Shown here: positions 1 through 10,515 of the stretch, piece after piece
Position numbering within the stretch: position 1 is the stretch's first letter
Layout of the letters: each line of letters opens with the position of its first letter
Assembly (NCBI GenBank): GCA_003427395.1
Contig: BFEA01000152.1
Span: forward strand, 442,538-468,267
DNA from: Chara braunii
Taxonomy: Eukaryota > Streptophyta > Charophyceae > Charales > Characeae
Direction: 5' to 3'
DNA: 25,730 nucleotides
Notes under the pieces: model-generated
Seen by the model: only the letters and a program-made list of their open reading frames with translations
Told to the model about the DNA's origin: nothing
Database searches by the model: none
Made by a program: the position numbers and the translations under genes

Positions 1-29
1 CCCCTGCACCCCTGCACCCCTGCACCCCT
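1..29. repeat. 8-bp tandem repeat (TGCACCCC)
   Basis: Three units with period 8 begin at the window edge, so the array probably continues to the left. It does not match a standard plant telomere repeat. Confidence 0.7.
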
Positions 30-63
30 CCCGCTCTCAACGCCACTGTTGGCCTCAATGCTA

Positions 64-186
64 TAGGTCTTTGCAAACATGAATGTTGGGGTCCAGTTTT
101 TGGGCTTGGCCAAAGATGACAAAGGGGCATGTAGGCTGTTGCGAACACGAATGTCAGGGTCCGTTTTTTTAGCTTGGCCAAAGATG
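64..186. repeat. Diverged tandem duplication, period 68 bp
   Basis: Bases 64-118 and 132-186 align with an offset of 68. Both run from a TAGG(T/C)T-like start to the shared string CTTGGCCAAAGATG. Short open frames across it carry no recognisable domain, so it looks non-coding. Confidence 0.7.
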
Positions 187-1270
187 GTTCACCCACGTCA
201 GGCACGTCTCCCACAACACCACGCCACAAAACACAGATCCCGAGTTCGAGCTCCAGGGGGACCATTCCGACGGCCGACAGTGGCAACCAACTGAGATAGT
301 CAACTGGATCCTCCAGGTCGGTATTAGTAGAGTCTTCAGCCAACATGGGTGTGAGTGCGAGTGTGAGTCGGTTGCTTGTGGTGTGTAGGAGATTGTTGGC
401 CTTAGACACTGCGACTGGGTCCTTGTGTTAGCTCGACTCCCAACGGTGGGCCCAACCCTGCACCCTAAACCACTACCGGCAGGGCAAGGGGCAAACATAC
501 AATTACCTTGTGATGAACCAATTTCTGTTCCGCGCAATTTTTCGCGCGATGACAATGATGGGTCCTAAGATGGGAAGGTTGGGCCAATTACGGGAGATCG
601 GGATCGAAAGGAAATTGTATCGGTGTCTTCGCCTTTTTGTCTTTTCTCTTTCGTCGCTTCGTTTAAGATGGCTGGGTTCAGGGCTGGGCAAGTCCCGAGA
701 TGGCCGATTGAGTGGCTGTCGCGCCGACAAAGGCGCGATTAATAATGGTTGACGTCACTTCTTTCCTGTTCTGTTGTCGGATTTTAGGCGTGGAGATCGC
801 TCGGGAATTTTTGCTTCGTTCTTTTCGAATTTTCCTTCTGAATCTTGTCGAGCCTTGACGGCTCTCGGAACTTCCGATTTTCTTTTCGAAATTTGTGCCT
901 CTTTTTGCATTAGCTAGGAATTTAGGAATTTAGGAATTTGGGATTTCTTTTGCCGCGCGCTGTCCTTCTTGTGTGCTTCTTTTTGCGGCTGCAACGGAGT
1001 TTTGATTAGTCGGCGCCCTTAATCTTGCAAGTAACTGTAATTTTTGGGCGGGCGCCATTGTAACTGTATCTTTCTTCTTGGACTTCGTCTTTCCCGCTCC
1101 TTCTTTCCCTTTTGCTGTGCTTAGTTAGCATCGCGGCCTGCATGCTCGGATCGATGGGTGGAGAGTGGCTATGTCCCCCACGCTGCGGTCTGGACCTGCA
1201 AAACGTGGGCGCTTCCTCTCCTAATCTCCTTTCTAAGTCCTTGCAATTCCGTGTTCTTCGCGCATGCATG
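187..1270. other. No recognisable gene
   Basis: Open frames are under 130 codons, overlap on both strands and show no domain. A B-box-like string (GAGTTCGAGCTCC) lies near 241-253 without a convincing tRNA fold. Three copies of AGGAATTT sit at 916-939. Nothing else is supportable. Confidence 0.5.
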
Positions 1271-1272
1271 CA

Positions 1273-1380
1273 CGCTATAAATTCCGGCTGCGCGATTAGA
1301 TAGCTCTCTTAACCAGCTGTTGGAAGCTCGGGGTAGCGCGATCAGTGAGGGTCGGCTCACGAGCGAAGTAAGAGGTGAGT
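1273..1380 (+). promoter_or_regulatory. Possible pol II core promoter: TATA-like box followed by a splice-donor-like site
   Basis: CTATAAATTCC near 1274-1284 matches a plant TATA box. About 90 bases downstream, AG|GTGAGT (exon end 1374, GT at 1375) is a good 5' splice-site match. This could be a first exon and intron of a gene or an LTR-like promoter. No downstream coding exon is recognised, and such strings also occur by chance. Confidence 0.2.
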
Positions 1381-2232
1381 TGAAGTGGGAGTCGGGCGAC
1401 CCGACGAGCTGGTGCCGAATGCGCGGGGTTGACGCGTGGGGTTACGACGAACTGTAGCGCGTGGGCGAACCTGACGGGTGCAGGAGGACTAAGCGGGGTG
1501 ACGACTTCGGGGGTTGGTGTGTGACGACGGACTGTCCACATCGGAGAGAGAGAGAGAGGAAGAGGGAGCTGAGGTTGATGGACGTGGAGTTGCAATTTTC
1601 TTTGTCTTATCTCCCTCTCTGCTTTTCTATATAAATTTTGATCTCGGCTTAGGGCGGCTCGCCCATTTTCTTTTGCTTTCGGAATCTTTGCCTCGATTTC
1701 TGCACCCACCTATTTTGCGATTGATCTTGATCCCGTTTATTGTGTATTTTGTCGAATGAATGGATGAATGAGTGTTATGCCTGTTGCTTTTCTTTGCCTT
1801 TGCTTGCTATTTTGATACACTCATAAGTATGGTAGAAACTTTTGCGTAGTCGTCATTATTGCTTTCATTACTGTTTATCATTTTAACCCGTTGTTGTTGC
1901 TGCGATGCCTGGTGTGTAATAGCACCTTGCATGCTCAGGGACGATGGCGTGCGGGATCACGGAGTGATTAGATGATTGGGTAGTTGTTTGTCCAGAAACA
2001 AGCGAATACCTAGCGGGGATGCGGGTAAGCGCGATCTGATCTGCGCAGCCTACACGTATCCACGCGCGCCGATTCGCGACCATTGACGAACTTGATACCC
2101 TTGATATCGAGTAGGCGGGAATTTTCCTTCCCTCACGCACCTAAACGGATAGGAATTTCCGATATCACATCGGGAAAATCCCCTTGCCGGTTAGACGCGT
2201 GCGGAAGAATTTCATCTCACCGCAATGATAAG
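1381..2232. other. No recognisable gene
   Basis: A purine-rich GA run lies near 1544-1562. A second TATA-like string (TATATAAATTTT) lies near 1627-1638. A 137-codon minus-strand frame (1296-1709) has no identifiable domain and a skewed Pro/Arg content of the kind GC-rich non-coding DNA gives. Confidence 0.45.
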
Positions 2233-2715
2233 ATGCCGAGCTCCTGGGACTCGGAGTACTTCGACCCTTGGGTGAGAGAATGTATTAGGCAAAGATACCC
2301 GGAATCCCCCTGCCTAACCGAGAATCGATTGTGCCCCAGAGAGTTTCACTGTGCCACAACCAACGATCCGAGGTGCCCCGGTTTTCCCACTACGGATAAC
2401 ACGCAATACTTCATATCCCCCGGCTTCGTCGTTATCACTACCAATTTCCCTCCCTTCCGTCTCCTCCTCCCGTATCACCAACTCACGGTGGTTCCGTGGA
2501 ATTCCATCGCCCCGTACTGGCCCCGGACGCCTTGCAGAAATTGTCGGCGACGCGGCAACCGACGAGCCCCTGAAACTAAAGGGCCTAACCCAAACGCGCG
2601 ACGACAGACGCCACGTGTCTGCACCCAGAGGTCCGACTCATCGGAACCACAACCATCCCGGGTGGGCCTCTCCCCGAACCGCCGCCACCAAAACAGACGG
2701 ATCAGACGGCCTTGA
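2233..2715 (+). CDS. Hypothetical open frame, weak
   Basis: From an ATG at 2233 the frame stays open for 160 codons. The product is rich in Pro, Arg, Cys and Asn, and I recognise no domain, signal peptide or membrane segment. The first half (PSSWDSEYFDPWVREC) looks more protein-like than the basic, low-complexity second half. The open frame extends upstream to 2083 without an ATG. It lies in a GC-rich patch where stops are rarer, so chance is a real alternative. It could be a gene fragment or an exon. Confidence 0.15.
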   Translation: MPSSWDSEYFDPWVRECIRQRYPESPCLTENRLCPREFHCATTNDPRCPGFPTTDNTQYFISPGFVVITTNFPPFRLLLPYHQLTVVPWNSIAPYWPRTPCRNCRRRGNRRAPETKGPNPNARRQTPRVCTQRSDSSEPQPSRVGLSPNRRHQNRRIRRP

Positions 2716-2963
2716 ATGCACGGCGCATGCCATCTGTCTTATGTTGCACGACATCGAACGCCATCAGACCGAAAGTAACTCGGCCCCTTAGCCCTATTGC
2801 ACCTATGCCCCTGAAACTTTGCCATAGGAGATCTAAGTTCCGACCTGGGACTCCACCCCCACTTTCCCAAAAATCCTTGGCACACCCCTTTTCGCACTTC
2901 CAGGCCCACATCCCACTTCGATCAGGAAGTCGCGCTGGGCGTGAGGTTGGGCATCACAACCTG
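2716..2963. other. No recognisable gene
   Basis: Short overlapping open frames on both strands carry no recognisable protein. The stretch ends where a 99-bp tandem duplication begins. Confidence 0.4.
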
Positions 2964-3172
2964 CCTCCACCGGAAGACGTAACCTCCCTTCACCAAGAGA
3001 GATAAATAGCTATGCTTAATAGCCTTAGGAGTAGTGGTAGGTAGGTCATGAAAGAGGAAAGCCCTCCACCGAGAGAGATAACCTCCCTTCACCGAGAGAG
3101 GTAGATAGCTATGCTTCAAGGTCTCCAGTATAGCCTTAGGAGTAGTGGTAGGTAGGTTGTGAAAGATGAAAA
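2964..3172 (+). repeat. Tandem duplication (about 99 and 110 bp) carrying the GTAGTGGTAGGTAGGT repeat
   Basis: Copy 1 (2964-3062) and copy 2 (3063-3172) share CCTCCACCG, TAACCTCCCTTCACC, AGATAGCTATGCTT-like and AGCCTTAGGAGTAGTGG strings. Copy 2 has about 11 extra bases before AGCCTTAGG. Both end in AGGAGTAGTGGTAGGTAGGT (3027-3046, 3138-3157), which recurs at 14041 and 25651, so the unit contains a dispersed repeat end. An A-rich stretch follows at 3203-3216. Confidence 0.75.
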
Positions 3173-3300
3173 ATTTTGAGAAAATATTACAGTGTAGTCC
3201 GGGGGAAAAAAAAAGGAAAACACTTTGAAAGAAGAATGTAGTGTAGTTTTCTTATTCGTAGAGAAAAAATAAGGCGTGAGGTGGAGCTTCCCCACTTTGC

Positions 3301-3440
3301 TTTCTTTTTTTTTTCTTTTTTTTTTTTAACATCTGGCGGTGATGTTGCAGGGGGTGATACAAGCATCCCCCTGTAGCATCCACCTGAAATGGCTTCGGTC
3401 TATTGGTGGAAGCAGCACATCATAGTGCAGGTTGAATGGT
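3301..3440 (-). repeat. SINE-like dispersed repeat with a strong hairpin, T-rich at its left end (A-tail on the minus strand)
   Basis: A poly-T stretch (3301-3327) is followed by a 14-bp stem, 3341-3354 with 3367-3380, containing two G-T pairs and a 12-base loop. Downstream is TCTATTGGTGG. A poly-T run, a G-rich/C-rich stem and TCTATTGGTGG recur in the same order near 11158-11260. Together these suggest a retroposed, A-tailed family inserted in minus orientation. No A/B boxes were found. Confidence 0.45.
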
Positions 3441-3760
3441 AGGGAATGAGGCCCAACACGAGAGCCTCACTGCACACTACTCACCAATACTCAACCAAAG
3501 GCAAACACATGCCTAAAAATAGTGAGTGGATCTTTTGTCCCTTCCTGGTCCCCCTGCAGGGTTTTGTCTGAGGATAGGAGTCACTGGACCCGTTTCCCAG
3601 CAAGGAGGGTGCTTGGACTTCTCATAGATTTCTCATCAATTTCTCATGTTTTCATCCCCGATGCCAAAATTGTTATCATAAGGAACACTGGGCCCAGTTC
3701 TCAGAACATGTTGTACCCCATGAATATATTTGTGCTTTGTTAAAAAAAAAAAAAAACTTC
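3441..3760 (+). other. Non-coding stretch ending in an A-tract
   Basis: No coding signal is seen. The stretch ends in TTTGTT followed by about 14 A (around 3742-3755), like the 3' end of a retroposed polyadenylated sequence. GCCTTGCTCCACCAC just downstream (3783-3797) resembles the arms of the inverted repeat at 13469-13865. Confidence 0.35.
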
Positions 3761-4017
3761 TACTCTAGCGTGGAAAGATAGGGCCTTGCTCCACCACCCG
3801 CCACATGCACAAAAGACAAAAAATGTGGCGGTGTATCTTTCCATGTTCTAGTGAAAGATTCACTGTCATTTTGCACATTGGGAGAGTAGTGGAGGGAGGC
3901 CCATACAACCACTTTTTTATTTTTTTTATTTTTATTTTCTACCACTTTTATCTTTCTTCACACACGGCATGGCGATTGATTGGGAAGGTGGCGAATCCAA
4001 GATAGGCATATCATCTC

Positions 4018-4129
4018 ACGACCTCCCACTACCGAGATGGGAAAAACATGGAGCTATCATCGCACAACCTCCCACTACCTGAGCGTCGTCAAACGACCTC
4101 TCACTACCCGCACGACCTTTAACACTACC
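4018..4129. repeat. Irregular repeats of ACGACCTCCCACTACC
   Basis: Four imperfect copies start at about 4018, 4064, 4093 and 4112. Their reverse complement, GGTAGTGGGAGGTCGT, resembles GGTAGTGAGAGGTGA in the dispersed repeat at 14041. These may be minus-strand relatives of that family. The spacing is uneven, so this is not a simple array. Confidence 0.45.
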
Positions 4130-4443
4130 GTCATACCATCACCCTACTACCTCTAGCTGCCCACACAAACGACCGGTCGAAGCCTAGCCACCAACCGTAC
4201 CCCTATTATAGATGCAATACTGCCTTATAAACCCTCCTTAACTAACAATGACATCCTGAAATGGCAAATCCGACAAAAAAACAAAATACAAACGAATCTC
4301 TTACAGGTTGCGAACAACAAACATCTGCGCAATCGCCCCCTCCTCTTGCCTCGCCGCTCCGCCACATGCCAGCAGATGAATAAACACGTCGGTTTCCCCC
4401 TTTTCGTGAACCGCAAACCATACTCGGCATGATTTACAGAGAC
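4130..4443. other. No recognisable gene
   Basis: Overlapping minus-strand open frames run into the pyrimidine tract and show no conserved domain. Confidence 0.4.
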
Positions 4444-4506
4444 ACACATGCCCCCCCCTCCCCCCCTCCCTCTCCTCCTCCTTCTCCTCCTCCTCCTCCT
4501 CCTTCA
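4444..4506. repeat. Polypyrimidine tract, (CTC)n-like
   Basis: The + strand is almost wholly C and T, first C-rich and then with CTC/CCT triplets. It accounts for the Glu-rich minus-strand open frame across it, which is not taken as coding. Confidence 0.8.
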
Positions 4507-4828
4507 ATGGCCAAACCAAATTCCATAGCGCATTTCAGATAACAAACGCCGCATGTTAGCTCGAAACATGTCATGATTTTGACAAAAAATGCACGATCTC
4601 GCACACCGTTGACAAATCAGCTTCATAACCAAACTTCTCCACATGCACATGTCATGCCTATGCGCGATCTAGCAAACGATCAACAGAGCATCAAACTTCA
4701 CAAGCCAAACTTCTCCATACGTATAGTATATCATGCCTTGCAAGCAAGCTTGAGACTTACTACTCCATGTCTACGTCGTCGCCTTGTAGCACAGCGCAGT
4801 GCCAACTTCCAATTCAAATTCAACCAAA

Positions 4829-5112
4829 AATTTCCCTTCCCTCGCCCTCACCGATTTCCGACTGATTCAGGCACCGCATTCCCCCTTTTCTCTATTCTTC
4901 CAAACAGGGAAGGTCGGACATTACCTACAACTGACATTGAATAGCCTCCAAAACATGCAGGCGGTCACTGAATTTCCCTTCCCTCGCCCTCGCCGATTTT
5001 TGACTGATTTGGCCACCGCATTCCCCTTTTTCTCTCTTCTTCCACACAGGGAAGACTAGACACTGCCGACAACTAACATTGAACAACCTCCAAAACATGC
5101 AGGCAGTCACTG
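4829..5112. repeat. Tandem duplication, period 142 bp
   Basis: Copy 1 (4829-4970) and copy 2 (4971-5112) align end to end at offset 142. Both start AATTTCCCTTCCCTCGCCCT and end AAACATGCAGGC(A/G)GTCACTG. Differences are scattered substitutions and small changes. The similar open frames in the two copies reflect the duplication, and no domain is seen. Confidence 0.85.
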
Positions 5113-6448
5113 ATCTTTCGGGCCCTTGCACGACCGTTCGACCTCCTGCTCAAAGACGTGTTGACGACCTTACCATTATCTCATACATGACGACGCCATT
5201 AAACCTACATTTCCATACCACAACATTCCCTAAACAGAAACACGCACTACACGACACAACACAACCAAGTTAAGCGCAACCTCTTGGCTGCGAACCGAGA
5301 CAAGTGGAATAAGGTAAGAATAAAATTTCGGTTAGGGAATTAATGAAACCAGATATACAGGAAACTCTAATAATAACTTGTTTCTATTTTTTTTTAATAT
5401 ATATATTTTTAATGCCTGTATTTCAACAATCTATGTTTTTTTTTAATTAGGTCGCTATTTCAATGGTTCAGGGTTGTACCAAACTGAGTTGGACCCATTG
5501 GTGGATGATAACTGCTTTGTTGTGATTACAATTAAAAAAACATTCACATCAACAAACACCTAACCTATCTTGCAAAAAAAACACATAGGCAAGAAGACGT
5601 AGGAAAGAGGGTAAGGACCAGAATTAGTGAGACATGTATGAAGAAGAGACTTAGAGAGTAGATGACAAAAATGAAAAGATGTAAGACGAAAGTAAGTCTC
5701 GCAAACGTAACTCGGTTCTTAAAATGATAATAATGAAAAATATTGAAACAAGTTTATAGTACTTGACATCATGGCACGATCCACTGATTTCAGTTGGCCG
5801 TCATACCAGTGCTGATAAGGACTTTGTTTGTAAAGGGAATTGACTTGAGGCGGTATTTATGTTGTGTGAACAGCTAGAGGTATGGGAATTTTTTTTAAAA
5901 ATATATAATTAAAAAAAAAAAACAACGTTGAACTTCACCTTACTGCAATCAAGTCAAAGTACTTGCACAAAAGAACCCTGAAACGATCGCCTGAGTCTCT
6001 ACCAATAGGTCGAAAAGTACATGAACACCCTACCGAGCTCACCAATAAAATGAAAAGATAATACTTTGAAACTCAACACGAATCATCAAGAACGACATTC
6101 AAGAGTAACAAGGAAAAAATTATTACAAGTGAGAAAGTGACTTTGTAAGATGTAGCCACGAAAGTTCAAAACTGAAACTGTTGTACTACGATAGAAAATC
6201 ATTACGAAAGTTGTCGTGACAATTCAAAACCATAATAAACTGTGATTGAAAAATGATTTTTAAAATGCATTATTGAAAGTTCGAAACCATAATAAAAACT
6301 ACTACACTATGAATGATACAACAATACCGTAAAGCGGGTGTAAATTTCTCATAGTATGCCCTCTTCAACTGCCTATTCCAACCATTTAGAACAAAAATTC
6401 AGTAATGCCAATAAACTTCTTATAAAAGTAAATCAGAGCATGATAAAA

Positions 6449-7402
6449 AAATAACATTCGAATACCCTCTCTTCCACAATTCAAATTTCAATATAAAACG
6501 AAAAGAAAAATCATTTTCAATAACAATATTGAAAACCTTTGCATGGTGAAGAAAAAATATAATGACGACCATCTTTTATCATCTATTCGAGTATAAATAA
6601 AAGTCATGAATACTTTGAAAGGTGATTTTTTTGTTGGCCAAATCACATTGATTTTGTGCATGGGCATACATGCACTCTCAACATTATCTTTAAAAATTTT
6701 CGCCACACAACCTAAAAAGTCCCAACTCTGACTTTCATTAGTTTAATCTAACACCAGATTGCCATCATAACATTTTCAACATCGTTGAATTAACCCAAAA
6801 CCACTCTTCAAAATTTTAATAATTTCTTTTGCAAGTTATGAGAAGGGAAACGTCATGAACCACATGAAAGTCATTAATGAGTCCGCCTGAAAAAAATCCT
6901 AGAATTAAATAATCATCCATAATAAAATTACATCATAAATTAAAATTTTTCTTTCCATCTTAAAAAATGTTTATGATAAAAAAAAACATATGGATGACTC
7001 CTCTTCCACAATTCGAATTTCAATGTGAAAAGAAAAGGAAACTCGTTCTCAAAAACAATATTGAAAACATGTGCATGGTAGAAAAAATATATGATTATAA
7101 CCACTTTTTGTTGTCTGTTTGAGTGTAAATAAAAGTCATAACTACTTTGAAAGGTGATTTTGTCGTCGGTGAAACCACATTGGGTTTTGTGCATGGGTAT
7201 ACATGTAATCTCAACAGTATCTTTAAAATTTTTCACCACACAACTTTAACTTTCATTCGTCTGTTCTAACACCAGATTGTTATCATAACATTTTAAAAAT
7301 CGTCGAATTAACCAAAAATCACATTCTTCAAATTTTGGGTTATTTCTTTTGCATGTTATAAGAAAAGAAACATCATGAATGAAATAAAAGTCGTAAATAA
7401 GT
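6449..7402. repeat. Diverged duplication, period about 532 bp
   Basis: Bases 6449-6882 align to about 6972-7402, with small indels. Anchors include CTTCCACAATTC, AACAATATTGAAAAC, CTTTGAAAGGTGATTTT, TTTTGTGCATGGG and CTAACACCAGATTG. Two related minus-strand open frames (6488-6706 and 6940-7239) begin M(A/V)K(I/N)FKD but diverge and are interrupted differently. A decayed gene is possible, but non-coding repeat DNA fits equally well. Confidence 0.8.
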
Positions 7403-7436
7403 ATAAAAAAAATCGTTAAATGAAATATCATTCCTA

Positions 7437-7517
7437 GGCTACCAGCCGGGCCGCCTGGGTCCCGGGTGGCCAGCCCGTGCAAGGATCAGGTAAGATCCCA
7501 GCAAAAAAAAAAAAAAA
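7437..7517 (+). mobile_element. Short GC-rich A-tailed element (SINE-like), copy 1
   Basis: A GC-rich segment starting GGCTACCAG and ending GATCCCAGC plus about 16 A interrupts AT-rich DNA. Related copies are at 23311-23353 (same orientation, starting GGCTACCAG, A-tailed) and 24880-24957 (opposite orientation, ending CCCGGCTGGTAGCC). Shared head, shared A-tail and both orientations indicate a retroposed family. No coding capacity or clear A/B boxes. Confidence 0.55.
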
Positions 7518-7642
7518 ATCATGAATTATGAAAAAAAACTATGTTATGCAAAAAAATAAACTGAGCAACTTTTGCTTCATGGTCACATTGAAATTCTTCA
7601 CTAAATTTAAAATAAAAAATAAAATTTAAAAATATATATGAG

Positions 7643-7680
7643 TGATAGTCTACTTTGATTTTGGTTAAGGTAGATTATCA
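7643..7680 (+). other. Stem-loop upstream of the hammerhead
   Basis: TGATAGTCTAC (7643-7653) pairs with GTAGATTATCA (7670-7680) with one G-U pair, leaving a 16-base loop. It lies 17 bases before the extended stem III of the ribozyme and may belong to the same structured RNA. The link is inferred only. Confidence 0.4.
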
Positions 7681-7697
7681 TTTACAGTGTAATCAGT

Positions 7698-7779
7698 GAG
7701 GGGATTCTGCAAACTGTTGAGGGTTCAGCCTCCTGATGAGTCGGTGAAACTCCGACGAAACAGTTTGTCACAGCCCCTC
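7698..7779 (+). ncRNA. Type III hammerhead ribozyme, intact core
   Basis: Small self-cleaving RNA. All core parts are present in order. Stem III 5' strand is GCAAACTGT (7709-7717) and the cleavage-site base is U at 7718 (GUU triplet). Stem I is GAGG/CCTC (7719-7722 with 7729-7732) closed by a six-base loop. The catalytic CTGATGA is at 7733-7739. Stem II is GTCGG/CCGAC (7740-7744 with 7752-7756) with a seven-base loop. GAAA is at 7757-7760 and stem III 3' strand is 7760-7768. GAGGGG/CCCCTC (7698-7703 with 7774-7779) could extend stem III beyond an internal loop. Stems I and II are closed and stem III is open, so the circular order is type III, as in plant retrozymes and many viroid-like RNAs. 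No LTRs or other retrozyme parts were recognised around it. Confidence 0.87.
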
Positions 7780-7802
7780 GTTTGTTGTCCTCTTCTCTCT
7801 CT

Positions 7803-7825
7803 CTGCCTACGGTTTTACCGGGCAG
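7803..7825 (+). other. Hairpin downstream of the hammerhead
   Basis: CTGCC (7803-7807) pairs with GGCAG (7821-7825), and inside it CGG pairs with CCG around TTTTA. It lies 23 bases after the ribozyme's outer stem and may be part of the same transcript. Function unknown. Confidence 0.35.
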
Positions 7826-10150
7826 TTCTGTTTGTGACGATATATATATAGCCTAGTATTATTCCATAATAAGATTCCATTAAAAAAAAAGTTATTTCAC
7901 TTTTAAAATTTCTCGTCTTACTTGAAAATTTCCTTATAAAAATGGGGTATCTCTTCTTGTTTGAATTGCATGCTAGAAATGAAATGAAATTCATAATGAA
8001 TTAACAAATTTTTCAAATTGGACTATCATTTTAACATAATGAGTTTCAGTCATAAATAGGTTAGTCCAATCTTAATTAAAAAATATTTGTTATAATATAA
8101 TAAATTTTAAATAAAAATATTTTATAAACTCGTCCAAACTTTCGAAGGGAAACTCATGTTTAAACGAAAATATTTTAAATAAAATTAAAAAATTTAGAAT
8201 TGGGAGAACTTTGAAATAATAATTTAAAATATGAAGGAATTTTTTTTAGTGGAATATTTTTTTTTTACTTTCATTTATTGTGGGAATTTTAATGTTTTCG
8301 TTGCCGACTGCTGAAAGTAAACACAAAAAAATATTAATTATAATAATCACAAAACAATCAAGTCAGAGCAGGCGTATATGACTTACCGATTATAATGTTT
8401 GTCGTCTGTTGCAAGAGATGCCTACCCACCACAATATATAGATGCGTTTCAATTCAAAAGTGGTGAAAACAATAATTTGTGAAAAAGTAAAAAATAACCA
8501 ACTGTCCTTCTTCGTACCTTTGGTCACTCTAACATCCTTCCCCCGTTTGCTGACCATAACTCCTCTATTTGCCTTTCCAGAAGTCTATAACTCATTTGAG
8601 AGCATGCAAGATACAACGATATGAAAAATTAAAAAATATTTCCTTTATGTCAAAGGAAACCTCTTTTGTGTATTATTTCTTCATCAGTCTTTTTTTTAAT
8701 CTTGCATATCCTTTTGATCAAGTCATAGGTAGTTAAGAGATTAAAATTCAGATTTAGCGGTAGTTTCCACATGATGTAATCCACTGCACGAGAAGGGGAA
8801 AAGCAGAACGAGAGTGATTTATGCAACGAGATAGTTCTTTAAATAATAAGAGCATCATCAGACGAAGAAGGTGACAAAGAGAAGGACCAAAAAAAAAAAT
8901 TTATCTGACAATATAAAAGAGTAATGGATCGATGATAGGAAGGTCAAAACATATTTTAGAGTTAAACATGAATCTCGAAAACAAATCCATGTCACTTAAC
9001 ATAAAAGGAAGATATTCATTGTATCGTGGGCATAGGAACGTAGTAACACTAAGGGTCACTAACTCTTGCTACTTTTCAAAAATTGTGTATGTAATTATCA
9101 ACTATTTTGTTATAACGCAATGCTATATGCATGCGTCGTAGCAACAATTTATTTCAAACGGTTAAAAATTATAAACCGATCAACGTTGACGCACATAACT
9201 GACGAATTTGAGCCTTATTAAGTGTTTCATCATACATGATTTAACGATCAACCGTTGTGTAAGTTATAGATTAAAACAAAATTTTGAGACTTTGCTAACA
9301 ATAATGCGTAGATGAAAGCGGGTATTTTTCGCGTGAAAGAAACAAATTGCGAAAAAATACATATACCAACCTCCCAAGAAAACAGATCATAGTTGGAGGT
9401 AGGGTAACTCAATGACCAATATAGAGGTTGTTTCAACAGACGAGAGGTTGTTTCAGCTAGAAAATGAATGACACACGAAAAAATAAGAATATTACAATTT
9501 TTTATTTATTCTTTTGAACGTTTCAATTGATCTTTTACCAAAACGACTAGAAACTATAAACTCTCATTTGATAATTTTCCAACAATTGTTGAGGGTATTG
9601 CTACCCCTACCAACATCGACTAACATAATGCTCCAAGCAATATGTTAAAATTTTGAATAAACTATTGGAAAACACTCCAACGCTTGAATGAAGAATATTG
9701 AGAAAATAATTTGAAATAGAAGATTTTTGGACAATACTACACGTACATCACCCCCTCAACCTCTCTCACAACCCATGATGCTGGGGTTTCGATCGCTTAC
9801 GTTTGTTGCGTACACTAAGAAAGAAGAACATGAACGAATGAAAAACTTATTTTTACTTAACAAATATTTCTCAAAACATTTACTGATAGGAATCGTGACA
9901 TAATTGTAGACTTCACAATGTCTCATCTTTCTCAATTAAATTCATTGCAAGGGTTCGATAAACACGATCACTCGATCTAATGTGCAAATATCGACCAGTG
10001 CTAGCAACATAAATGTATATGCACCAACGAGATACTAAATATACCCTAGTGGTCCTTGACACTTCTCAAGTTCTGCATATACAATCTTCAAACTTCAAAG
10101 CCTATGGTATGTGATGAGAAAGGATTGGTGATAAAACAATTAGATAAAAC

Positions 10151-10515
10151 ATAATATTTGCGGACTTATTGTGAAGGAGAGTAAGAGAGTTTTTTTTTTT
10201 TATAAACCACCAGTACCTTCCCCAGTGTTGGGAAATTACGTGATACTAGCCAGTACCCGAACTTTTCGGGGGTCGGACAGAGGGTCGGCAATGTCCCAAA
10301 AGTCGTATTTTTTTTTTTGCCCGTGCACAAAGGGAAAGGAAAAAAAACGGGCCTTTGTACTGCAATGATGTCGGGCAGGGATGTCTAGGAGACCGTGTTC
10401 ACACAGCCTCACAGTCTTGCATGCACTTACAGCAAAGACGGTCACGTTCTCAAACTTGTTGTTTTCTTTTTTTCTTTTGTATTTGTTTGTTATGAGTACC
10501 TTGCTAACGAGGAAG
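10151..10515. other. No gene; homopolymer-rich stretch
   Basis: T runs occur at 10190-10201 and 10307-10318. AAACCACCAGTACCT near 10204-10218 is repeated in reverse orientation near 11043-11057. No coding signal. Confidence 0.4.

Larger units (their letters stand above)
5275..10150. other. AT-rich block without genes
   Basis: Base composition becomes strongly AT-rich with many A and T runs. No open frame exceeds about 100 codons and none has a recognisable product. The supportable contents are a 532-bp duplication (6449-7402), a GC-rich A-tailed insert (7437-7517), a hairpin (7643-7680) and a hammerhead ribozyme (7698-7779). I see nothing else in 5275-6448 or 7860-10150. Confidence 0.6.

Noticed and set aside
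1-29. Telomere repeat
   Set aside because: The 8-bp TGCACCCC unit is not a known telomeric motif and there are only about three copies.
2351-2791. 146-codon plus-strand open frame
   Set aside because: It starts at GTG, overlaps another open frame on the same strand and has no recognisable domain.
8681-8860. Minus-strand CTGATGA strings as hammerheads
   Set aside because: No stem II or GAAA follows in the right place.
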